A DNA stretch of 38,631 nucleotides from an uncultured Clostridia bacterium (GCA_947628425.1 CANQZV010000005.1:1-38631); one strand, 5' to 3'. Shown: positions 26,483 through 35,626, numbered from the stretch's first letter. A program made the numbers and translations. The notes: generated from the letters alone by a model not told the origin.

Positions 26483-29400
26483 TTAAAATACTTTGATTGT
26501 ATTTTTTCCAACTATTTCTTTTAATTCTTCTAATATTTCTTTATTTAGATAAATACTTCCACAATCTAATGTTGTATCTCGATTTATTACTTGAACTAGA
26601 GTATTATTTTGTTCTCCATTAAAAAACTTTAATGCACCTCTTAATTTTTCTTTTTCCTTTTCTTTTAAATCTGTAATGTTAATTATTAACTTTTTTTGTT
26701 TTAGTTCATTAAAATTTGAATTTTGTGTTCCTTCATTTTTTAATTCTTTTACATCTCTTGCAACTATTTTTACTTCATCATCTTCACGAATACTTAATCT
26801 TCCTTCTATTAAAACTATATTATCTACTAATAATAAATTTACTGCATTTTGATATGCGTTTTCAAAGATAATAATTTCTGCAGAACCATATAAGTCTTCT
26901 ATAGTTACAAAAGCCATTAATTTATTATTTTTAGTATATTTTTTCTTAATATTAGATATAATTCCTGCATATTTAACATTTTGTCCATCTTTATATTTAG
27001 TTGTTATACCTGTTGTATCTAATTCTTCTTTTATTTCATGCATTTGCATTGTATTTATGTTGGTTTGATTTATAATATTTTCTCTTATTTTTTCAAGAGG
27101 GTGCCCTGAAATGTAAATTCCAAGCATTTCTTTTTCCATTGATAATAATTCTTTGTCTTCATATTCTTTTTGTTCTATATATGTATATTTTAAATCTTCT
27201 TTTTCTGATTTATCCATGGAATCTAAGTCAAACATACTAACTTGACCTTTATAACTTTTTTTTGCTGAATCTTGTATAGTGTCTATAATTGTTTCAAAAG
27301 ATGCTAAGAGTGTTTTTCTGTTTTGACCCAAGCTATCAAATGTTCCTGCTTTTATTAAACTTTCTATACATTTTTTATTTACGGCTTCATTTTGAATTCT
27401 TTCACAAAAATCTGCAAAATCTTTATAATTTCCATTTTTTTGTCTTTCTTCTACAATAGAATTTACTGCTGCAATTCCAACGTTTTTTATACTTCCTAAT
27501 CCAAATCTAATTTTATTATTTTCTACTGTGAATTTTGTAGTACTTTTATTAATATCTGGTTTTAAAATTTCAATATTTAATCTACGACATTCATCTATAT
27601 ATATTGGTATTTTATCTAGATTTCCCAAATAACTGTTTAATGTAGCTGCCATAAATTCTTCTGGATAATATGCTTTTAAATATGCTGTTCTATAAGACAC
27701 AACTGCATATGCTGCTGCATGTGATTTATTAAATGCATATTTTGCAAATTCAGCCATTTCATCAAATATTTTATTTGCAGATTCTTCATCTATACCATTT
27801 CGTACACAACCTGGTATAACAACATTTCCATTTTCATCTGTTTGTCCATGAATAAAATTTTCTCTTTCTTTTGCCATAACATCAAGTTTTTTCTTACCCA
27901 TTGCTCTACGAACTAAATCTGCTCTTCCAAGTGAATAGCCTGCTAAATCTCTAACAATTTGCATTACTTGTTCTTGATATACCATACAACCATAGGTAAC
28001 TTTTAAAATTGGCTCTAATGATGGATGGGTGTATTCACTATGTGATGGATCTAATTTATTTTTTATATATCTTGGAATTTGATCCATTGGTCCTGGACGG
28101 TATAATGATACTCCTGCTATAATATCTTCTAGGCTATCTGGTTTTAATTCTTTCATAAAACTTGTCATACCAGCACTTTCAAATTGAAAAATTCCTATTG
28201 TTTTTCCATCTCCCCATAATTTATATACTTTAGGGTCATCCATATCATTATCAAAAGTAACATCTGTTCCTCTATTTTGTTTTATTAATTTTTTCGCATC
28301 TTCAATAACTGTAAGTGTTCTTAATCCTAAAAAGTCCATTTTTAATAAACCTAGCTCTTCTAGAATTGTCATTGTATACTGAGTTGAAATTGCACCATCA
28401 TTAACATATAAAGGTACATAACTATCTACTGGTTCTTTTGTAATAACTACTCCACATGCATGTGTAGATGCCTGTCTTGGCATACCTTCTAAAGCCATTG
28501 CAATATCTAATAATTTATGTATTTCGTTATTATTTTCGTATAGTTCTCTTAATTCTCTATTTTGTTCCATTGCTTTACTAATTGTTATATGTACTGCAAA
28601 TGGTACCATTTTAGCTAATTTATCAGTTTCAGAATATGGAAAATCTAATGCTCTACCTACATCACGAATAACCATTCTTGCAGACATAGTTCCAAAAGTT
28701 ATAATTTGTGAAACATGGTCTCTTCCATATTTTCTAGCAACATAATCTATTACTTCTTGCCTTCTTTCATAGCAAAAGTCAACATCAAAGTCTGGCATAC
28801 TAATTCTTTCTGGATTTAAAAATCTTTCAAAAAGTAAATTATATTTAATTGGATCAATGTCTGTTATTCCTATACTATATGCAACAATAGAACCTGCACC
28901 AGAACCACGACCTGGTCCTACTGGTATTCCCTGTGATTTTGCCCAGTTAATAAAATCCCATACAATTAAGAAGTAGTCCACATACCCCATCTTTTTTATT
29001 ACAGATATTTCATATTCCATTCTATCTAGAATTTCTTTAGGCGTATTTTCACCATAACGCACTTTTATTCCATCATCACATAATTTTTTAAAATAATCAT
29101 AATGTGTTGCATATTCTTTAGGCACTTCATAGTTAGGTAAAATTGTATGACCAAACTCGAATTCTACATTACATTTTTCTGCAATTTTTACTGTATTTTC
29201 TAAAGCTTCTGGTATGTTTGGAAAAAATTCTTTTACTTCTTGTGGACTTTTAATATAAAAATCATCTGTTTCAAATTTCATTCTATCAATATCAGACATC
29301 TTTTTTCCAGTTTGAATACATAAAAGCACTTCATGATTATAAGCATCTTCTTTTTTAGTATAATGTGCATCATTAGTAGCAACTAATGGAATATTTAATT

Positions 29401-29983
29401 TTCTAGATAATTCAACTAATTTTTGATTTACTAACGCTTGTTGTTTTAAAGTGTTTGTTTGAATTTCTAAATAATAATCTTCTCCAAATAAATTTTTATA
29501 CCATAAAGCTATTTCTTCTGCTTTTTCCATATTCCCGTCTAAAATAGCTTGAGGTAAGCTACCTGCTAAACATGCACTACAACAAATTAAGTCTTTATGG
29601 TATTTTTCTAAGGTTTCTATATCTATTCTTGGTTTATAATAAAATCCTTCTGTAAAACCTATTGAGACTATTTTACTTAAATTTTTATAACCATTATTGT
29701 TTTTAGCAAGTAAAATTAAATGATTATATTTATTATCAATTCCAGGTTCTTTATCGAATCTACTACGAGGAGCAACATAAACTTCGCACCCTATAATAGG
29801 CTTAATTCCTTCACTCTTACATGCTTTATAAAATTCTATAGCTCCATACATAACTCCATGATCTGTAATAGCAATTGCATCCATGCCTAGACTTTTCGCA
29901 ACCTTTGGTAATTCTTTTATTCTATTTGCTCCATCTAGTAAGCTATATTCACTATGAACATGTAAGTGTACAAAATCTCCCAT
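26483..29983 (-). CDS. dnaE: DNA polymerase III subunit alpha, DnaE type
   Basis: Replicative C-family DNA polymerase. The 1166-residue protein begins with the PHP domain (HLHVHSEYSLLDGANRI), which has exonuclease or pyrophosphatase-like metal residues. The polymerase core follows, with PVGPGRGSGAGSIVAYSIGI and the catalytic aspartates in MPDFDVDFCYERR, then thumb and fingers segments, a helix-hairpin-helix region, and a C-terminal OB fold (VKYAGIISNIKKKYTKNNK). No 3'-5' exonuclease insert is present, so this is DnaE and not PolC. Low-GC Gram-positives usually have both. The ribosome binding site is AAGGAGA. It lies between the wall hydrolase and the teichoic acid promoter; a TATAAT box lies some 25 bases before the ribosome binding site but has a poor -35. 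Confidence 0.97.
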   Translation of the reverse strand: MGDFVHLHVHSEYSLLDGANRIKELPKVAKSLGMDAIAITDHGVMYGAIEFYKACKSEGIKPIIGCEVYVAPRSRFDKEPGIDNKYNHLILLAKNNNGYKNLSKIVSIGFTEGFYYKPRIDIETLEKYHKDLICCSACLAGSLPQAILDGNMEKAEEIALWYKNLFGEDYYLEIQTNTLKQQALVNQKLVELSRKLNIPLVATNDAHYTKKEDAYNHEVLLCIQTGKKMSDIDRMKFETDDFYIKSPQEVKEFFPNIPEALENTVKIAEKCNVEFEFGHTILPNYEVPKEYATHYDYFKKLCDDGIKVRYGENTPKEILDRMEYEISVIKKMGYVDYFLIVWDFINWAKSQGIPVGPGRGSGAGSIVAYSIGITDIDPIKYNLLFERFLNPERISMPDFDVDFCYERRQEVIDYVARKYGRDHVSQIITFGTMSARMVIRDVGRALDFPYSETDKLAKMVPFAVHITISKAMEQNRELRELYENNNEIHKLLDIAMALEGMPRQASTHACGVVITKEPVDSYVPLYVNDGAISTQYTMTILEELGLLKMDFLGLRTLTVIEDAKKLIKQNRGTDVTFDNDMDDPKVYKLWGDGKTIGIFQFESAGMTSFMKELKPDSLEDIIAGVSLYRPGPMDQIPRYIKNKLDPSHSEYTHPSLEPILKVTYGCMVYQEQVMQIVRDLAGYSLGRADLVRRAMGKKKLDVMAKERENFIHGQTDENGNVVIPGCVRNGIDEESANKIFDEMAEFAKYAFNKSHAAAYAVVSYRTAYLKAYYPEEFMAATLNSYLGNLDKIPIYIDECRRLNIEILKPDINKSTTKFTVENNKIRFGLGSIKNVGIAAVNSIVEERQKNGNYKDFADFCERIQNEAVNKKCIESLIKAGTFDSLGQNRKTLLASFETIIDTIQDSAKKSYKGQVSMFDLDSMDKSEKEDLKYTYIEQKEYEDKELLSMEKEMLGIYISGHPLEKIRENIINQTNINTMQMHEIKEELDTTGITTKYKDGQNVKYAGIISNIKKKYTKNNKLMAFVTIEDLYGSAEIIIFENAYQNAVNLLLVDNIVLIEGRLSIREDDEVKIVARDVKELKNEGTQNSNFNELKQKKLIINITDLKEKEKEKLRGALKFFNGEQNNTLVQVINRDTTLDCGSIYLNKEILEELKEIVGKNTIKVF

Positions 29984-30098
29984 TTTACTTCTCCTTTTAT
30001 ATAATTGGAATTATTATATAACATTTTAAATTAAAAATAAAGTATATATGTAATCATTTTTATTTAATTAGATTTTTTATTTATCTTTTGCAATATAT

Positions 30099-30127
30099 TT
30101 ATATAATAGAATTTTACTATTATATAA
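30099..30127. repeat. second hairpin between the hydrolase gene and dnaE
   Basis: A perfect 11-base inverted repeat (TTATATAATAG at 30099-30109 with CTATTATATAA at 30117-30127), immediately after the terminator at 30128-30165. It has no T-run, so it is not a second classical terminator. It may be an operator upstream of dnaE or chance structure in AT-rich DNA. Confidence 0.4.
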
Positions 30128-30165
30128 AGAAAAGGTATAATAAAGATTACCTTTATTATACCTTT
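30128..30165 (-). terminator. rho-independent terminator of the wall hydrolase gene
   Basis: A 15-base perfect stem, AAAGGTATAATAAAG (30131-30145) with CTTTATTATACCTTT (30151-30165), and a 5-base loop. The first arm on the minus strand includes the stop codon, and TTCTTTATA follows the stem. Confidence 0.8.
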
Positions 30166-30950
30166 TTAGTTGCTGTAATTATTTGACTCATTCTACCATA
30201 TACTAAATTTATCCATGTACCTGATGGACAAAATTTTTTTTGCACTCCTGCTAGTGTTTTTCCTCCATAAAATTTTCCACCTGGTGTTAAATAGTTATTA
30301 TGTAATTTTTGAGCTGCAACTTCTAAACCTTGTTCTGTAGAAGAATAATGAATTAATTTTCCATTTAACATTAAACTAATATAATTATGAGTTCTTCTAT
30401 GGTTTTGAGCTATATTCCAACCAGACTCTGCAGAAATTAATCCGCAGAAAAATATTTCATTAATTTGATATTTTTTACATAAATCATATATTAAATCTGC
30501 ATTATTATAAAAGAATTTAGTTGTATCTTGTGATACTTTATTTATTAATTTTTTAAAGTCTGATTTTGAAAGCCCTGTTCTTTTTGTTAAATCCATATTC
30601 TTACTTATTTTAACATTTTTTATTTGTGTACTTTTAACTTTTTGCTCTATTTTTTTAGTTTTTGTTTCACTATTTGATTGTATAGTGTTTCTTGTTATAT
30701 TTTCTTTTCCTCTTGATGTAATATTAGAATTTTCTCTTATATAAATATCTTTAAAATTTGTTTTTTTATTTCTTATTAATTTTTCTATATTTGTTTCTTC
30801 TACAATTTTTATTTCTTTTATTCTATCTTTCGTAGCTGTAATGCTATTTGCATTCAATGTATTACTACTACATAAGATTATTAAAAATATAGTTGCAGGA
30901 ATAATTAATAATCCAATTTTTAGTAATACATTTTTCGATTCATACTCTAT
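30156..30950 (-). CDS. exported lysozyme-fold cell-wall hydrolase (glucosaminidase/transglycosylase-like), apparent AUA start
   Basis: The C-terminal half (from about residue 135 of the long form) has FCGLISAESGWNIAQNHR with the likely catalytic glutamate at 175, then YSSTEQGLEVAAQKLHNN, YGGKTLAGVQKKF and WINLVYGRMSQI. This is the pattern of bacterial glucosaminidase or lytic-transglycosylase domains that cut peptidoglycan glycan strands. The first candidate start in the usual set is TTG at 30857, but it would cut off the membrane segment encoded just before it. The frame continues upstream through a basic start and hydrophobic stretch (NVLLKIGLLIIPATIFLIIL) to an ATA at 30950, seven bases after AAAGGAGG. 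No ATG, GTG or TTG exists there, so I extend the gene to 30950 (264 residues). It has its own consensus promoter and terminator. Confidence 0.75.
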   Translation of the reverse strand: MEYESKNVLLKIGLLIIPATIFLIILCSSNTLNANSITATKDRIKEIKIVEETNIEKLIRNKKTNFKDIYIRENSNITSRGKENITRNTIQSNSETKTKKIEQKVKSTQIKNVKISKNMDLTKRTGLSKSDFKKLINKVSQDTTKFFYNNADLIYDLCKKYQINEIFFCGLISAESGWNIAQNHRRTHNYISLMLNGKLIHYSSTEQGLEVAAQKLHNNYLTPGGKFYGGKTLAGVQKKFCPSGTWINLVYGRMSQIITATKKV

Positions 30951-30982
30951 AATAATTCCTCCTTTTTTAGAGCAACTATTTA

Positions 30983-31011
30983 ATTATAGCATGAATTTCT
31001 AAATTTGTCAA
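30983..31011 (-). promoter_or_regulatory. promoter of the wall hydrolase gene
   Basis: Minus strand: perfect -35 TTGACA (31006-31011), 17-base spacer, perfect extended -10 TGCTATAAT (hexamer 30983-30988). It is the best match to the sigma-A consensus in the window. The leader is only about 25 bases, which supports a start near 30950 and not at 30857. Confidence 0.88.
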
Positions 31012-31056
31012 ATTTTTCAAACATTTTTACGAAAATTCGTTTTGTTAATATGTATA

Positions 31057-31767
31057 TTAACCATTATTTATTATCTTCATAGGATTTGTTATTGTTAATT
31101 TTTTTAATTCTTCTTCACCTATTATCTTTTTTATTCTTTTTTTACTTTCTTCAACAGATGAATATAATGTATTTTTTTTGTGTACATCTGATGCTAAAAA
31201 GCTTATTAATCTCTTTTTTAGAAGCTTTTCTATTGCCTTTTTAGGCTCTTCACCATATAAACCTAATACACTTCCATAATTTGATTGAAAAAGAACTCCT
31301 TTTTTATGTAATTTTTCTACTAACTCAATATTATTTTGAAAGTAATTATATCTTTCTGGATGTGCTATAATTGGAATTTTATCTATATTAAATATTTTAA
31401 AAATAATTTCATCTAAATATGTAATATTTGTGTTCATTGGTAATTCAAATAAAACATATTTACTATTATTTAAAGGAGATACTATATTTTCATATATTAA
31501 TTTGTCCATATCTTCGCTTATATAGATTTCATTTCCAACATAAACTTTTATTGGTATATTTAGTTGATTAAGTGCATCCTGTATAGACTTCACCCAGTAT
31601 TCTCTTATTTGTGTATTAATTTCGTAATATTCTTTTATATAATGTGGTGTTAAAATAATATCTGTAAAACCTGCATTAACAGCTTCTTTAAAAATTTCAA
31701 ACGTTTCTTCTATACTTTTTGACCCATCGTCTATATTTGGAATTATGTGTGTATGTATATCTACCAT
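31057..31767 (-). CDS. cpsB: CpsB/YwqE-type tyrosine-protein phosphatase (PHP domain)
   Basis: Dephosphorylates the bacterial tyrosine kinase encoded just upstream. The 236-residue PHP-fold metal enzyme starts with MVDIHTHIIPNIDDGSKSIEET, which holds the first metal-binding histidines. Further conserved positions are ILTPHYI, YVGNEIYIS, VLFELPMN, PIIAHPERYNYF and LASDVHKK. This is the CpsB/Wzb-replacing family of Gram-positive capsule loci. The ribosome binding site is AGAGAGGA. It follows the kinase gene after 18 bases and is the last gene of the secDF-like/cps transcript. Confidence 0.92.
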   Translation of the reverse strand: MVDIHTHIIPNIDDGSKSIEETFEIFKEAVNAGFTDIILTPHYIKEYYEINTQIREYWVKSIQDALNQLNIPIKVYVGNEIYISEDMDKLIYENIVSPLNNSKYVLFELPMNTNITYLDEIIFKIFNIDKIPIIAHPERYNYFQNNIELVEKLHKKGVLFQSNYGSVLGLYGEEPKKAIEKLLKKRLISFLASDVHKKNTLYSSVEESKKRIKKIIGEEELKKLTITNPMKIINNG

Positions 31768-31785
31768 TTAAAATCCTCTCTTACT

Positions 31786-32679
31786 CTATTGCATTTTATT
31801 TTTTTCATTTTTTAAATAGGTATTTAAACTAGATAATATTTCATCAGTTTTTGTTATATTCTTTTCTTCCTGTTTTTTTCTGTTATTTTCATTATTTGAA
31901 GTATTTGATTCCTTTCTTGGTATATTATTTAAATTTTTAACATAACTACTTGAACTTTTTTTAGAAGATGGTTTTAAATTAGTTTTATGTCCATAATAGT
32001 AATATCTATCTTGGTATTGTTTCGTATTTACTTCCATTTTATTAATAACAACACCAATTACTTTTCCTCCAACATTATCAATATCTTTTTTTACTTTATT
32101 TAAATCTTCCATTTTTGTTCTATTTTGAGCAGTAACTATAATTGTTGAATCTACAAATCTTGATAAAATAACAGAATCAGTTACAATAAGAGAAGGTGTT
32201 CCATCTATTATAACAATATCACATATTTGTTTTAATTCACTTAGTAAATGAATCATTTTTTCTGAAGCAATTAATTCAGATGGATTTGGTGGAATATTTC
32301 CTGATGGTAATAAATATAAATTTTCTATTTCTGTACTTCTTATATATTTTGCTAATTCTTTTTCGCCTTCTTCTCCTTCTGAACTAACACCTGATAAATA
32401 ATTTGATAATCCTGGTTTTTGAGTTGCTCCAAAAATACTGTGTTGTCTACCTTTCCTCATATCGCAATCTATTAAAACAACTTTTTTATTTGCTTGAGCA
32501 AATGTAGCTGCAAGATTTGCTGCAATTAAACTTTTACCTTCTCCTGGTACAGTAGAGGTAATTAATAAGGTTTTTAAGTTTTTATTTGTATTCATAAATT
32601 GTATGTTTGTTCTTAAAGTTCTAAAAACTTCGGAAATTGGAGATTTTGGATCTTTTTTTACAATTAATTCTTTTTCCAT
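31786..32679 (-). CDS. cpsD: bacterial tyrosine kinase CpsD/CapB (BY-kinase)
   Basis: Autophosphorylating kinase that controls polysaccharide chain assembly. In the 297-residue protein the Walker A motif is STVPGEGKS (42-50), the second Walker motif LIDCDMR starts near 69, and the Walker B-type segment is DIVIIDGTP (154-162). The tyrosine cluster normally at the very C-terminus (here YYYY at 226-229) is followed by about 70 further residues rich in Ser, Lys and Asn. The kinase therefore has an unusual disordered tail after its phosphorylation site. It starts with a TAATG overlap on the cpsC stop codon, so the two are translationally coupled, as expected for a kinase that needs the CpsC cytoplasmic tip for activation. 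Confidence 0.93.
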   Translation of the reverse strand: MEKELIVKKDPKSPISEVFRTLRTNIQFMNTNKNLKTLLITSTVPGEGKSLIAANLAATFAQANKKVVLIDCDMRKGRQHSIFGATQKPGLSNYLSGVSSEGEEGEKELAKYIRSTEIENLYLLPSGNIPPNPSELIASEKMIHLLSELKQICDIVIIDGTPSLIVTDSVILSRFVDSTIIVTAQNRTKMEDLNKVKKDIDNVGGKVIGVVINKMEVNTKQYQDRYYYYGHKTNLKPSSKKSSSSYVKNLNNIPRKESNTSNNENNRKKQEEKNITKTDEILSSLNTYLKNEKNKMQ

Positions 32680-33386
32680 TATCTTTTACCTCCTTTTCTA
32701 AAATTCGAATCAAATTCTGGCACTTGCGCTAAAACAAGCAATCCTGTAGATTTTTCAATATCTTGTTCTGTTTTAACTGTATTATCTAACATATTAGCTA
32801 TTAGTACTTTCATAACTGCAATTACAATTCCTATAAAAGCAAATATAACAATATCTTTTAAATGATTAACATTATATGGTGTACTTTCTACCTCTGCAGA
32901 ATCAACAATATAAACATTATTTATATTATATATTTCTGATACTTGTGTGCTAAAAACTTTTGCTATTTCATTTGCTATATTACATGCATAAGTTGGATTT
33001 TCATTTGCTACTGATATTTCTATAACTTCAGTATCATTTTCAGAACTTACAGTAATTTTATTTTTTAATTGTTCTTCTGTAATATCTTTAATATTTAAAT
33101 TTGTTATTACCTCTCTTAGTACTGTTTTACTTGTCATTAGTAATCTATATGTAGAAACCAAATTTGAATTTAAGGTTAATTCTGTTTGTGTGATAGCGCT
33201 GCTGTTATTTGTTTTTTCATCATTTGTTGTTGCTAAAACTAATTGAGTTGTAGATTTATATTCAGGTGTAACAAAAATAAATGAATAAATAATCCCTACT
33301 ACTATAAATATAAGAGTAATTAATATAATTTCAATTCTTTTACTCCAGAAAATTTGAAATAATTCTTTTAAATCTAACTCTTCCAT
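32679..33386 (-). CDS. cpsC: polysaccharide co-polymerase CpsC/Wzz (kinase activator)
   Basis: Membrane protein that sets chain length and activates the tyrosine kinase. The 235-residue product has two membrane segments (about 18-38 and 173-193) flanking an extracytoplasmic Wzz domain, with YKSTTQLVLATTNDEKT and VDSAEVESTPYNVN just before the second helix. The short cytoplasmic tail ends in KGGKR. This is the typical Gram-positive split arrangement, in which CpsC and the kinase are separate proteins. The gene starts one base after the SecF-like stop codon, with GGAGG overlapping that gene's end. Confidence 0.92.
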   Translation of the reverse strand: MEELDLKELFQIFWSKRIEIILITLIFIVVGIIYSFIFVTPEYKSTTQLVLATTNDEKTNNSSAITQTELTLNSNLVSTYRLLMTSKTVLREVITNLNIKDITEEQLKNKITVSSENDTEVIEISVANENPTYACNIANEIAKVFSTQVSEIYNINNVYIVDSAEVESTPYNVNHLKDIVIFAFIGIVIAVMKVLIANMLDNTVKTEQDIEKSTGLLVLAQVPEFDSNFRKGGKR

Positions 33387-33387
33387 C

Positions 33388-34029
33388 TTATATTTCCTCC
33401 AATGTATTTGTTTTTGTAATTGTGAATAATAATGTTGCTATATATAAAGTTAAAGCTATTGGCATTGTATATGTTGTAAAAGGTATTTGAGTAATAACTA
33501 TAATACTAAAATATATACCTTCTATTAATACCAAATTAATAAGTATTTTAAATACTTCTCTTATTATATTCTTATTTTTAATATTTCGAATTACAATATA
33601 AACAATACTTATTATTGTTGCTAATATTGTAGGAAACATATAAGGTGTTATAACTGTACTAATTCTGGTAGAAGGTATTGGTATTTCGTACAATTCAAGT
33701 TTTTCTACATCTATATTATATTTTTCAGATATTTTTGTTTTAAAATTATCCAATTCTTCTTGTGTATAATTTTCTAATTTAACAGAAAAAACTTGGTTTA
33801 ATTTTTCAACATCTTGAACTAGAATTTTCCTATTTTGAAATGTTTCTTTTGCAATTGTTTCAATATCAGTTTTATTATAACCTTTACTTATCATTACTTC
33901 AATTCTAGTTCCTTTTTTATATGCAATAGATTTATTAAATCCTACTACAAATAACATTATAATTCCTGCTAAGATAATTAATACTATCAGCGATAAAATT
34001 ATTTTTTTTATCTTAGATGTTTTTTTCAT
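33388..34029 (-). CDS. reduced SecF-like membrane protein
   Basis: The 213-residue protein has an N-terminal membrane segment (9-30), a small extracytoplasmic domain (about 36-118), and three further hydrophobic segments (about 125-148, 158-180, 186-205). The domain starts with YKKGTRIEVMISKGYNKTD, resembling the GGT-type opening of the SecF first periplasmic domain. With four membrane segments it is shorter than normal SecF, which has six. It follows a SecD-like gene, which supports the call, but similarity is weak and I am not certain. It lies 156 bases after the secD-like stop, a gap that holds a small hairpin (34155-34176) without a T-run. The nearest site, AAAGGA, is about 12 bases before the ATG. 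Confidence 0.6.
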   Translation of the reverse strand: MKKTSKIKKIILSLIVLIILAGIIMLFVVGFNKSIAYKKGTRIEVMISKGYNKTDIETIAKETFQNRKILVQDVEKLNQVFSVKLENYTQEELDNFKTKISEKYNIDVEKLELYEIPIPSTRISTVITPYMFPTILATIISIVYIVIRNIKNKNIIREVFKILINLVLIEGIYFSIIVITQIPFTTYTMPIALTLYIATLLFTITKTNTLEEI

Positions 34030-34185
34030 TTTTTTTAATCATTCCTTTCTTTTAGTTCAGAGCAAAAGCATCATTATTAATATATTTTTTATATGTTGCA
34101 TATTGGTTTATGTGCCAAATTTACAACAAAAAGTTTGAATACAATAAATCTTATCTAATAGAGATTTTTCTATTAGGTAAAAATT

Positions 34186-35559
34186 TTAAGCCTGTCTATT
34201 ATTTTTAACTGTTAGTAATGTAACAGTAAAGAGTATATTTCCTAACATTAGAACAATCCATCCCCAGAATAGTAATAATCCCATAGTATTAATTACTGTC
34301 ATATTACTAAATGCAAATACTACAAATAAAATTAGAATAATAGATATTAAATCTATTGTTTTTAAATAAGCTATTTTTGTATTTTCAATAATTGTTTTAT
34401 CTGTATTATTTTTAATTTCTTTTAATAAATTATTTATTAAACATGTATTTAAAATTATTAATCCTACAATTGCAGCTATAGAGTTAAAAGATAAAGCAAT
34501 ATTGGTTAGTCTAATTAATATAGTAATTAATGCAATATTTGTAATAGTACCAATTGTGGCTAATAATCCGTTTACTTTATATTTTATAATAAAATAAATA
34601 CATATAACAACCATTATAATTGCAGTAATTAATAATAATGTATAAAATACAATATCATTTTCTGTTGTATTAATATATTCTTCTGCTGAAATAGTATATA
34701 CAACTGGTGTTTTTCCAATGTTTGATAATTTTGATACAATTGTTGCTGTATTTAGTGTTGAATTTACAGTTGTAGTAGAAGTAAGATCTTTTGCCAATGT
34801 TATTCTTAATGTTTTTGCTGTTAATAATATATCATCATATGATACTTCTTCTATTTGTTCTTCATCAAATTCTACTACAAATTTATTAACTGTAGTTTCT
34901 CCATCTTCATCTGTACTGTTTTTATATGCTTCCATGTTATTTACTTTTTCTATTCCTAAATCTGTTAATTTTAGACTCATATAAATTACATAGCTTCCAT
35001 CTTCTGTAGTAGCATATGTTGTTTCTACATTTTTTACAATTGAGGTATCTGATGCATCTAGAATAATATCGCTTGTGTTAGAATCTTTTAATTGTAATTT
35101 TCCTTCCATTGGTAATATTGATTCTATATCTTCAGGATATTCGTCTTCAAAATTCAAAACAATTTTACCTGTTTTTTTATCTAAATCTATACTATATTGA
35201 TCTGCTTGTAGAAAATTTAATCTTTCTTTAAAAACTTTTAAAGATTTTTCATAATTTTCTGTAGTTAAATTTTCTTTTGAATTAACTGGTTCTTCTTCTG
35301 TTGTATAGTCTTTCGTATTTTCTATATCTGATTCAGATATTTCATTTCCATCTTTATCATAATAGGTCGTATTAACGCTATCATCTACTTCTAATTCTAA
35401 AATTGTTGCTCCTTTAAGGTCTGAAGCTAATTTATAGTTTGGAATTTTATTTATATATTGATTAAATTGTTTTATATAAATTCCTCCAAAACCAATTAAA
35501 ATAATTAACATGCATATAAGTATAATAAGCACTAATTTTAAGCTTTTTCTATGTTTCAA
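34186..35559 (-). CDS. secD: SecD-like protein (SecDF family, RND fold)
   Basis: SecD with SecF uses proton motive force to help pull exported proteins through the SecYEG channel. The 457-residue protein has an N-terminal membrane helix and then the SecD signature ASDLKGATILELEVDD (the usual form is DLKGG). A large outer domain with KVFKERLNFLQADQYSIDLD follows, then five hydrophobic segments in the last 150 residues. The domain order fits SecD, but the sequence is divergent. The start is TTG at 35559, because AGGAGG lies exactly seven bases upstream; an ATG 33 bases further up has no such site. It follows its own promoter and is the first gene of the transcript into cpsC-cpsD-cpsB. Confidence 0.72.
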   Translation of the reverse strand: MKHRKSLKLVLIILICMLIILIGFGGIYIKQFNQYINKIPNYKLASDLKGATILELEVDDSVNTTYYDKDGNEISESDIENTKDYTTEEEPVNSKENLTTENYEKSLKVFKERLNFLQADQYSIDLDKKTGKIVLNFEDEYPEDIESILPMEGKLQLKDSNTSDIILDASDTSIVKNVETTYATTEDGSYVIYMSLKLTDLGIEKVNNMEAYKNSTDEDGETTVNKFVVEFDEEQIEEVSYDDILLTAKTLRITLAKDLTSTTTVNSTLNTATIVSKLSNIGKTPVVYTISAEEYINTTENDIVFYTLLLITAIIMVVICIYFIIKYKVNGLLATIGTITNIALITILIRLTNIALSFNSIAAIVGLIILNTCLINNLLKEIKNNTDKTIIENTKIAYLKTIDLISIILILFVVFAFSNMTVINTMGLLLFWGWIVLMLGNILFTVTLLTVKNNRQA

Positions 35560-35597
35560 TTTTATTCCTCCTAATTTTATAATCAAAGACAATATAA

Positions 35598-35626
35598 ATT
35601 TTATATCAATTACTTTATTTTTTCAA
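35598..35626 (-). promoter_or_regulatory. promoter of the secDF-like/cps operon
   Basis: Minus strand: -35 TTGAAA (35621-35626), 17-base spacer, -10 TAAAAT (35598-35603). It sits after the greA terminator and about 40 bases before the TTG start. Confidence 0.6.

Noticed and set aside
34155-34176. CTAATAGA/TCTATTAG hairpin as a terminator between the SecD-like and SecF-like genes
   Set aside because: The stem is 8 weak pairs and no T-run follows on the minus strand, so the operon probably continues.
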